Of a stretch of DNA of 64,000 bases, positions 57,514 through 64,000 are shown piece by piece (position 1 is the first letter of the stretch; every line of letters starts with the position of its first letter). The DNA lies in the NCBI RefSeq assembly GCF_001889165.1, contig NZ_CP016020.1, positions 2,144,501 to 2,208,500 on the forward strand. The letters are read 5' to 3'. The stretch comes from Bacillus weihaiensis. GTDB lineage: Bacteria; Bacillota; Bacilli; Bacillales; Bacillaceae. A program made the position numbers and the translations under genes. The notes below the pieces were generated by a model. That model saw nothing but the letters and a program-made list of their open reading frames with translations, was not told where the DNA came from and did not search any database.

Positions 57514-57975
57514 TCCTTTACTTTACAACTACTATCTTATAGTATAAACGATTGTGATAAAATTACCTACTAGAACTTACAATCTAGTAATTCATTCGGT
57601 AGTAGAACAATTAATAAATCTGATTACTACTTAAGTATGAAAATGAGTAATGCTAGACTATTCTAATAAATAAGTAATAAGTTTTATGTAATAAGTTCAC
57701 AATCGTTTAGTGACATGTTTTACCCAGGCAGTTCCCTCAAACTTTGTTGCCTTTAAGTAAGGTTGTGTGTTGTTTGTTAATATTCACGCTAGGATGGAAG
57801 CCTATCCAAGGGGAAGTTGACATTCCCCTTGGGGTAGTCGTTGAGACAACCGAGATAAGTCTTGCATTTATCACAAAGTTTAAGCAAATTTATTCTTTTA
57901 GCTAGTAACGATTCTCTTATAGAAAACCTTTGACGAAAACAATTACTATAATTTCTTTAAGATCCTATACCTATA
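57514..57975. other. yneI-yneJ intergenic with structured element
   Basis: About 460 bases, against adjacent genes in B. subtilis as I recall. The part 57700-57870 is rich in pairing and is listed separately; the rest shows nothing. Confidence 0.45.
57700..57870. ncRNA. strongly structured intergenic element (RNA or mobile-element end)
   Basis: GGATGG-AAG-CCTATCC, then CTATCCAAGGGGAA pairs with TTCCCCTTGGGGTAG around GTTGACA, then TCGTTG-AGA-CAACCGA. GC content is well above the surrounding DNA. No coding frame, no U run. Stacked hairpins of this kind occur in IS200/IS605-type ends and their guide-type RNAs and in other ncRNAs; no tnpB is near. Strand undetermined. Confidence 0.35.
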
Positions 57976-58012
57976 AAAAAACCATTTAAGGATACTTCAC
58001 TTAAATGGTTTG
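57975..58012 (-). terminator. terminator of yneI
   Basis: AAACCATTTAAG pairs with CTTAAATGGTTT, A run on the plus strand beyond, 8 bases after the yneI stop. Confidence 0.88.
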
Positions 58013-58019
58013 CTCTATG

Positions 58020-58379
58020 TTAACCTAGAACTCGAGTGATTGCTTCAATGACACGATTTTCATCAAAAGGTTTTACAATAAAGTCTTTTGCGCCTGCTTC
58101 AATCGCTTCTACAACCATCTTTTGTTGGCCCATAGCAGAGCACATAATAATTTTCGCATCAGCAAATTTGCTTTTTATTTCTTTTAGTGCTTCTATACCA
58201 TTTAGCTCAGGCATGGTAATATCCATTGTAACCAAGTCTGGCTTTTCTTTTTCAAAAAGCTCGACAGCTTGTACACCATTTTCTGCCTCACCAACGACTT
58301 CGTAATTTGCTTTTATTAATATATTTGACAACGTCATTCTCATAAACTTGGCATCATCAACAATTAATATTCTAGCCAC
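58020..58379 (-). CDS. yneI: CheY-like response regulator receiver YneI
   Basis: A 119-residue single receiver domain. Acidic pocket and phospho-Asp: ILIVDDAKFMRM, DLVTMDITMPELNG; switch Thr/Ser MCSAMG; Lys in FIVKPFDENR. No output domain. The start chosen is GTG 58379 (MARILIVDD) with GAGGAGGAAC upstream, agreeing with YneI. Its kinase is not encoded here. Close to CcdA on the same strand, separated by about 180 bases. Confidence 0.94.
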   Translation of the reverse strand: MARILIVDDAKFMRMTLSNILIKANYEVVGEAENGVQAVELFEKEKPDLVTMDITMPELNGIEALKEIKSKFADAKIIMCSAMGQQKMVVEAIEAGAKDFIVKPFDENRVIEAITRVLG

Positions 58380-58560
58380 TTCTAGTTCCTCCTCAATCAT
58401 GATAAAGGAAGCCTGATAATCAAACTTCTTCTAGAAGGCGATTGATCATTACTTAAACATTCTAAGTAACTTCTATCACACATATATTCATTATAACAAA
58501 AATAGACAGTAGGTATATATACTTTGTCAAGAAAGTTATCATTTACGTACAGGAGAAAGA

Positions 58561-59271
58561 TTAAAAACCTCTAAATCCACCAAACAATTTAGATAAAAAG
58601 ATAATAACGGATGTCATAATATCAAAGAATAACAAGAGGCCCATGAAAATCATAATATATCCACCAATCTTCATAATCTTTGCATTATGTTTTTTAACCC
58701 ACCCAAACTTACCAATAAAGAAAGACAAGACTAAGAATGGAACTGCAAATCCAAGAATATATGCTATCATATACAGCATAGCAGAGCTAGGATTTGTAGC
58801 CCCCATCCAAATGACAGCGGATAGAATTGGTCCCGTACAAGGAGTCCAACCTGCAGCAAAAGCCATTCCAATTAAAACAGAGCCAATATAACCTGCTGGA
58901 CGATTCTTAAATTCAAATCTACGTTCTTTCATTAGAAATTCAGGGGTAAATACGCCCACAATCATTAAACCAAAAACAATAATTAATATAGCACCTATTT
59001 GTCTAATTAAATCTTGATAATTATAAAATAATTCTCCTATTAAGGATGTTCCAAATCCTAATGCGATAAAAATAATTGAAAAACCAACTAAAAAAAAGAT
59101 AGTATGTAATAAACTTCGCTTTTGTAATAATGCATTTTCTGTTTTTAATTCAGTAACCGATACTCCTGTAATATAAGATAAGAAAGCAGGATATAAAGGT
59201 AAACAGCACGGAGAGATAAAAGATAAAAAACCAGCCCCGAACGCTAAGAAAATGTTAACATCCGTCATCAT
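58561..59271 (-). CDS. ccdA: cytochrome c biogenesis protein CcdA
   Basis: A 236-residue membrane protein with six segments that passes electrons from cytoplasmic thioredoxin across the membrane, for reduction of apocytochrome c and spore-coat-associated thiols (via ResA and StoA-like partners). The conserved Cys are in [17 protein letters not shown] and [26 protein letters not shown]. Likely works with YneN or ResA-type thioredoxins. Confidence 0.96.
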   Translation of the reverse strand: MMTDVNIFLAFGAGFLSFISPCCLPLYPAFLSYITGVSVTELKTENALLQKRSLLHTIFFLVGFSIIFIALGFGTSLIGELFYNYQDLIRQIGAILIIVFGLMIVGVFTPEFLMKERRFEFKNRPAGYIGSVLIGMAFAAGWTPCTGPILSAVIWMGATNPSSAMLYMIAYILGFAVPFLVLSFFIGKFGWVKKHNAKIMKIGGYIMIFMGLLLFFDIMTSVIIFLSKLFGGFRGF

Positions 59272-59505
59272 ATTTCCTCCTAATAAGAATTCCTACTCTA
59301 TTCTATCAAAGGAGTATCCTATTTAATATCATTTACTATGTGACATTTTTATGTCAATTATCTAACAACTACCTATTTCCCCTTTTCATATTGTTATCAG
59401 AACGATTATAATGATTTTATTCCTACTATAATCTTCCTTTGAATTTTTTAGAAAAAAAGGGTATAATTACACAATGAGAAGACATTATAGAAAGGACAAG
59501 TTCTC

Positions 59506-59688
59506 GTGTCTAAACAAGAATTACTACAGATAATTGAAAAGAAACGAGCAGAGCTAATTGACATTGTCCTAAAGAATGGGCTTAATTCTACGATCTCTTT
59601 AAAATATAGCCAAGAACTCGATATCTTATTAACTCAATACATTAAAGATGATTATCCTAATCATCATAAGAAAAAAGTACTCTCTTGA
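59506..59688 (+). CDS. Spo0E-like aspartyl-phosphate phosphatase
   Basis: A 60-residue helical-hairpin protein with the SQELD signature (YSQELDILL), which identifies Spo0E/YnzD/YisI-type phosphatases that remove phosphate from Spo0A~P and delay sporulation. Start GTG with AAAGGACAAG upstream. Location between ccdA and yneF corresponds to ynzD in B. subtilis. Terminator at 59700-59729. Confidence 0.9.
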   Translation: MSKQELLQIIEKKRAELIDIVLKNGLNSTISLKYSQELDILLTQYIKDDYPNHHKKKVLS

Positions 59689-59699
59689 AATATTCCAAA

Positions 59700-59729
59700 T
59701 GAAAAGCACGCAATATTGCGTGCTTTTAC
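59700..59729 (+). terminator. terminator of the Spo0E-like gene
   Basis: AAAAGCACGC-AATATT-GCGTGCTTTT. Confidence 0.9.
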
Positions 59730-59956
59730 TTATTAGGTTTAATCTTTAATCAATTAAAAGCTTTATTATGAATAACCTGTCCAAATTAAGACAGTACATG
59801 TGATTTAGTAGTATGTATGTTCAATTTCTTTTTATAAAATAAAAGCCCGTTATACGGGACTTTATTTCATTATGAGAATGTCTTTTAAAGAATCCTATCT
59901 ATTGACAGTGAGACTGGACCTGGCATGCGTTTAACTGCATACTATTGAACATTCTC

Positions 59957-60175
59957 TTATTTTTGCATTTTGTTCATTTGAGACATCATTTGATTGATTT
60001 TCTTCTGAGACGGTTTTTGTCCCATTTGCATCATCATCATCTTTAACATTTGTTCATTAATTGGTGGATTTTTCTTTAGATAAGTCATCATATATCTACG
60101 CGCAATGAAAAATCCTAGTGCAACTCCAGCAACTAACGCTAGAATACCAACTAGAATAACTACCCATAAGTCCAT
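59957..60175 (-). CDS. yneF: UPF0154 membrane protein YneF
   Basis: A 72-residue protein with one N-terminal membrane helix ([21 protein letters not shown]) and a basic Met/Gln/Lys-rich tail ([18 protein letters not shown]). Widespread in Firmicutes, function unknown. RBS GAAGGAGGAAAATGATC. Confidence 0.94.
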   Translation of the reverse strand: MDLWVVILVGILALVAGVALGFFIARRYMMTYLKKNPPINEQMLKMMMMQMGQKPSQKKINQMMSQMNKMQK

Positions 60176-60264
60176 TGATCATTTTCCTCCTTCGTGTTGT
60201 CTAGTTTACAGTGTACTAAATCCTATGACATTATACAACAATTGTCTCATAAATTCCTTAGTTT

Positions 60265-60711
60265 TTAAACAAATTTTCTCTCCTTAATAGGGTTTAACCA
60301 ACCATATCGCTCTGCTTTAAGATCCATTGCCAGAAAACAAGGGTCAAACTTCCTTAATACTTCAAAGAAAATCGTTTCCGCCTCATAACTACCATCAGAT
60401 GATAGCTCAAGATGCGTTTCTTTTACAATTAAGGTTGCATCACCTCTATTTCCTTTCAATTCAATTTTATGTATATGATGAAGTTTTTGATAATCTTTTC
60501 TATTCACTAGATGAGTCCCTAATAGCTGATGAATAAATAATGTTGGTACTGGCTTAGTAATATAATTCACTTGTTTTCCTATTACATCACTATGTTTATT
60601 ATGTATGGTTGTCCAGTGAAAGTCCTGAAACAGATGATATATTTTTGATTCTCTTCCGAAATAGTGGCTAGCGAATTCTTCTTCTATTAAATAAATATAA
60701 TAGTGTCTCAC
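60265..60711 (-). CDS. sirA: sporulation inhibitor of replication SirA (YneE)
   Basis: A 148-residue protein starting GTG (60711) and reading RHYYIYLIEEEFASHYFGRE, then LFQDFHWT... In B. subtilis SirA binds DnaA domain I and blocks new replication rounds as cells commit to sporulation; it is activated by Spo0A. Position before yneF matches. RBS GGAGAGTG. Only family-level recognition; DnaA-contact residues were not checked. Confidence 0.9.
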   Translation of the reverse strand: MRHYYIYLIEEEFASHYFGRESKIYHLFQDFHWTTIHNKHSDVIGKQVNYITKPVPTLFIHQLLGTHLVNRKDYQKLHHIHKIELKGNRGDATLIVKETHLELSSDGSYEAETIFFEVLRKFDPCFLAMDLKAERYGWLNPIKERKFV

Positions 60712-60998
60712 TTTTTCACTCTCCTAAGTACGACTATTTCTCTTATTATAAAAGACTACTTAAGAAATTATTGTCTTAAGACGGAGAGAGAAGACACTAG
60801 TTTTGTCGAAAGAATCAACTCCATTTTTTAAACTAACTACTAGGTTTAGTACTATACTAAAATAAAGAAAAAAGATTCTTATTATGTGTAAGTCGTTTAA
60901 CTTAAAGCCAGACGTCCTGTGATTTAGAGCTAAAAATCTGACTATTAGTGTAACAAGTTATATTCCTATAGTTGGATGTATTTATAGTTCCTAAGTTA
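60712..60998. other. gene-free stretch upstream of sirA
   Basis: With the repeats to 61184 and up to the transposase relic this makes about 600 bases without an intact gene. This part is AT-rich and should contain the sirA promoter; no clear 0A box was picked out by eye. Confidence 0.4.
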
Positions 60999-61050
60999 AA
61001 AAGAGGCTGACCCAAAAGTCTAGATTTTAGACCTTGGGTTAGCCTCTTTT
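60999..61050. repeat. hairpin element (AGAGGCTGACCC type)
   Basis: AAAGAGGCTGACCCAAAAGT and its near-inverse ACCTTGGGTTAGCCTCTTT make a stem of about 20 pairs with a small loop and T run. Same end motif as the elements at 47389 and 40759. Confidence 0.6.
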
Positions 61051-61092
61051 CATACTTTTATCTTTTTAATTCAGTTAACGTAAAAACCGACG

Positions 61093-61184
61093 TTCCATTG
61101 CGCTCCAGTCACTTGCTTTCCCCGGGGAGGAAGCTGAGCCTCCTCACTTCCCGCAGGAGTCAAGTGTCTTACGCTCCATTCCAC
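61093..61184. repeat. GC-rich REP-like core, inverted relative to 40506-40655
   Basis: Its reverse complement reads GGAATGGAGCG, GACACTTGACTCC, GCGGGA, GCTTCCTCCCC and GGGGAAAGCAAGTG, which match in order the core of the element at 40506-40655. Self-complementary segments allow folding. Confidence 0.6.
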
Positions 61185-61329
61185 TATCGATCTAAAATTG
61201 TATTCATAGAAGCAAAACACCTACGAAAACAGTCTTTTTTTTAAAAGAATAATTAAACAACAAAAAAATCGTCCTATTTTGTATAATTAAGTTACCACAC
61301 CTAATTATCCAAGAAAGGAACGATTTTTT

Positions 61330-61970
61330 ATGAAATATGATCATACCTCTTTCGTTAATTATAATATGAATCAGTTAGTTCTTCCATTAGACCTCGTAAT
61401 TCTCATCCCTCAAAATCATTTATCAACCATTGTCCATGAAGCTGTAGAAAAGCTAGACGATGCATTGTTATTTCAACCCTACAAAGGTGGTGGACGCCCA
61501 TCATATCACCAATAATGTTACTTAAAGTCATCATTTATGCGTATACACAAAAAGTTTACTCAGGAAGACAGATAGAAAAGTTACTAACCGAAAATTTCTA
61601 CTTTATGTGGTTAAGTGGTAGTCAAACTCCTGATTTTCGAACGATCAATCGGTTTCGATCTGACCGTATGAAAGACATTATCTATTAAGTCTTCTTTTCA
61701 ATTGTAGAGTTACTACGTGAAAAAGGATTGGTAAAGCTGGAGCACTATTTTGTTGATGGGACTAAGATAGAAGCAAATGCAAATCAATATACATTTGTTT
61801 GGAGAAAAACGACAGAAAAATACGAAAAAAGTTTAGATGACCAATATCGTCAACTGGCTTTACAAATTGAGCAAATCCTTGAAGAAGAGGAAAATGGAAT
61901 CCAATATGGGGAAGGAATCCCTCTTTTTTCATTAAAAAAGCCTAATTATTTGTTTCTACACGAAAGATAA
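61330..61970 (+). pseudogene. decayed IS1182-family transposase
   Basis: N-terminal half of an IS1182/IS5-like DDE transposase in broken frames. First part (61330 on) MKYDHTSFVNYNMNQLVLPL ... YKGGGRPSYH; then, one base lost near 61509, MLLKVIIYAYTQKVYSGRQI ... MWLSGSQTPDFRTINRFRSD; a stop TAA at 61686 where GAA is expected; then REKGLVKLEHYFVDGTKIEA, with the first catalytic Asp (D in VDGTKIEA). The C-terminal ~250 residues are missing. It is inactive. It stands where tkt lies in B. subtilis. Confidence 0.88.
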
Positions 61971-61973
61971 AGA

Positions 61974-62020
61974 AAGGGTGCTCAAAAGGTCGTTATTTAA
62001 CAACCTTTTGAGCACCCTCT
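61974..62020. terminator. long hairpin between transposase relic and ynzC
   Basis: AAGGGTGCTCAAAAGGT pairs with AACCTTTTGAGCACCCT, loop about 10 bases. May terminate yneA-yneB-ynzC, or be part of the insertion sequence end. Confidence 0.7.
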
Positions 62021-62023
62021 TAC

Positions 62024-62254
62024 TTATTGTAAATCATATTTTCTTTCATCTTTTATTTTCTGTGGGGTTACATCGTTTCCATTTGGATCTACAACTGTTA
62101 CGCCTTTTAAAGTATCCTTCATAGAAGATCGAAAGACATGTAAATATTCTTCACGAAGTAATTTTTGCTCTTTTTTCTCTTCTTCTGATAAACCAGTTTC
62201 TTTCGACTTTTTTGATAATTCATTTATACGATTTATTTTTGACTGTGGTAACAT
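62024..62254 (-). CDS. ynzC: UPF0291/DUF896 protein YnzC
   Basis: A 76-residue helical-hairpin protein: it starts MLPQSKINRINELSKKSKET, with KKEQKLLREEYLHVFRSSMKDTL after, then TVVDPNGNDVTPQK. The family occurs behind lexA/yneA in Bacillus and is part of the SOS-induced yneA operon. RBS AGAGGAGATAATAA. Function unknown. The 227 bases between ynzC and yneB hold nothing recognised. Confidence 0.94.
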   Translation of the reverse strand: MLPQSKINRINELSKKSKETGLSEEEKKEQKLLREEYLHVFRSSMKDTLKGVTVVDPNGNDVTPQKIKDERKYDLQ

Positions 62255-62481
62255 ATTTATTATCTCCTCTCTTACGACTCCTGTTATATCCGGCTACCTT
62301 AGGTATTCAGTTAAGAATAGATATGGCAAATGTTATTTCTCTATCGAAAAGTAACATAACATCACCTAACATTGTAAGAATTAAAAGGTCAAGCGTTTAA
62401 GTAATTGGACATACAAGACATCATACTAAATAGAGACAAAAATAACAACTTATTTGCGATGAATAACGCCATTTAAACATA

Positions 62482-63132
<651 letters not shown>

Positions 63133-63156
63133 CTACACCCTACCATATCTTTTTAC

Positions 63157-63468
63157 TTAATCACTTGCTAATTGATTTAGTTGTACATTATGTTTTTTTT
63201 CAATTGGAACAAAGACTATATCACCTGGTTTCACTAAAGTGGAATGTAAATTGTTGTTATCCTGAACCCATTTGACAAAATCTTGTCTAGAAATATTGGA
63301 TTTGTCTTGGAATCTTTCTGCAATCTCCCATAAACTATCTCCATTTTCGATTGTAACTTGTTGAAAGTTATCTAAGCTTTCAGCCTTATCAGTATATGAA
63401 ACCACAAAAGTAATTGCTAGTAATACAAGGAAAAAAGTAAAAATATATGCAATAGATTCTTTTTTCAT
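63157..63468 (-). CDS. yneA: SOS cell-division inhibitor YneA
   Basis: A 103-residue protein: an N-terminal membrane helix (YIFTFFLVLLAITFVVSY) and a LysM domain (TIENGDSLWEIAERFQ ... VKPGDIVFVPIEK). YneA delays septation after DNA damage and is cleared by proteases; LysM and the transmembrane part act outside. Divergent from lexA over three SOS boxes. Confidence 0.96.
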   Translation of the reverse strand: MKKESIAYIFTFFLVLLAITFVVSYTDKAESLDNFQQVTIENGDSLWEIAERFQDKSNISRQDFVKWVQDNNNLHSTLVKPGDIVFVPIEKKHNVQLNQLASD

Positions 63469-63483
63469 GATTAATCACCTCGT

Positions 63484-63497
63484 AGAATATTTGTTCG
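63484..63497. promoter_or_regulatory. LexA (SOS) box 1
   Basis: AGAATATTTGTTCG, near-match to CGAAC-N4-GTTCG, closest to yneA. Confidence 0.55.
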
Positions 63498-63520
63498 TAT
63501 AATATAAATATAGTATAATA

Positions 63521-63534
63521 AGAACAACTGTTCT
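63521..63534. promoter_or_regulatory. LexA (SOS) box 2
   Basis: AGAACAACTGTTCT, both GAAC and GTTC arms intact. Confidence 0.8.
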
Positions 63535-63549
63535 AGTCAACGGTTTTTT

Positions 63550-63563
63550 CGAACTTATGTTTG
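63550..63563. promoter_or_regulatory. LexA (SOS) box 3
   Basis: CGAACTTATGTTTG, one arm perfect and one changed, closest to lexA. Confidence 0.72.
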
Positions 63564-63625
63564 TATTAATAGGTAAATGATGCTATAATAAACATATATT
63601 ATAGGAATCCGAGGTGTCTCATAGG

Positions 63626-64000
63626 ATGACGAAACTATCAAAAAGACAACAAGATATTTTAAGTTTTATAAAAGATGAAGTACAAAAGAAGGGCTATCCA
63701 CCTTCTGTTAGAGAAATTGGAGAAGCTGTTGGACTCGCGTCAAGCTCAACTGTTCATGGACATTTAGCTAGACTTGAATCAAAAGGATTAATTAGACGAG
63801 ATCCTACTAAACCACGTGCCATTGAAATACTTGAAGAGGAAGAAAATCTACACATTCCTAAAAGCAATGTTATAAATGTTCCTGTTATCGGTAAAGTAAC
63901 TGCTGGCTTACCAATAACTGCTATTGAGAATGTTGATGAATATTTCCCATTGCCTGATCGTTATGTTTCAGATGAGGAAAATGTCTTTATGCTTGAAATT
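63626..64000 (+). CDS. lexA: LexA repressor (3' end outside window)
   Basis: The first 125 residues of the SOS repressor. The N-terminal winged helix ([18 protein letters not shown] ... [23 protein letters not shown]) binds SOS boxes. The autocleavage site is the Ala93-Gly94 bond in [14 protein letters not shown]; the Ser/Lys dyad lies beyond the window. RBS CCGAGGTG at 63609-63616. Divergent from yneA-yneB-ynzC, which it represses in Bacillus. Confidence 0.97.
   Translation, partial: MTKLSKRQQDILSFIKDEVQKKGYPPSVREIGEAVGLASSSTVHGHLARLESKGLIRRDPTKPRAIEILEEEENLHIPKSNVINVPVIGKVTAGLPITAIENVDEYFPLPDRYVSDEENVFMLEI

Noticed and set aside
57700-57870. Assigning the hairpin stack to a named riboswitch or to IS605
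   Set aside because: No terminator or RBS-masking arrangement towards a gene, and no tnpA or tnpB; the likeness is by general appearance only.
62212-62400. 62-residue plus-strand frame over the ynzC-yneB gap
   Set aside because: Overlaps the start of ynzC on the other strand and has no RBS.

Overview
The window is chromosomal DNA of a low-GC, endospore-forming member of the Bacillaceae. It carries small acid-soluble spore protein genes (sspN, tlp, sspO, sspP), CotM-, CotY/Z- and CotF-like coat genes, a Spo0E-type phosphatase, SirA, and the arrangement lexA-yneA-yneB-ynzC ... sirA-yneF ... ccdA-yneI-yneJ-yneK ... cotM-sspP-sspO-acnA-yneN-tlp-yneP-yneQ-yneR-plsY-yneT-parE-parC. As I recall it, that is the Bacillus subtilis lexA-parC block. 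In B. subtilis it lies in the terminus half of the chromosome.

Layout. 1-9 kb: the end of a CbiO/EcfA-type ATPase, a membrane protein, a decayed flavin monooxygenase, a phosphodiesterase-superfamily protein, a SWIM-SNF2 helicase, and a XerS-type tyrosine recombinase whose promoter overlaps a perfect palindrome. 9-15 kb: a ZIP metal transporter and an OpuA glycine-betaine importer (opuAA-AB-AC), divergent from a GbsR-type regulator. 15-30 kb: topoisomerase IV and the conserved yne/acn/ssp segment. 30-56 kb: a segment that splits the conserved block. It holds a PAS sensor kinase, an orphan glutamine synthetase, an NAD-salvage operon led by an NrtR-type regulator (nrtR-pncA-pncB-nadE), a CotY/Z-like gene with an ATP-grasp ligase, a DEAD-box helicase, a frameshifted acyl-CoA ligase and a sugar-type Gfo/Idh + TIM-barrel + aldo/keto reductase cluster. 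56-64 kb: the conserved block resumes (yneK to lexA), but where B. subtilis has tkt there is a broken IS1182-family transposase with repeat elements.

Shared logic. lexA and yneA are divergent across three SOS boxes, so DNA damage would induce the division inhibitor YneA with YneB and YnzC. The OpuA operon and the GbsR-type gene share a 283-bp divergent promoter region with a palindrome. The NAD genes sit behind one promoter with a 17-bp palindrome over the likely transcription start. CcdA, YneI and CcdC are neighbours, and the TlpA-like YneN follows a small membrane protein with a one-base overlap. Spore genes are spread across the window.

Repeats. Related intergenic elements occur near 27.9, 40.4-40.8, 47.4, 49.9, 50.5-50.75 and 61.0-61.2 kb. 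Two of them (40.4 and 50.5 kb) are copies of one MITE-like unit with and without a GC-rich core. Two stretches (55.65-55.75 and 57.7-57.87 kb) look like structured RNA. I saw no tRNA, rRNA or CRISPR array. All family assignments come from reading motifs; no database search was run.
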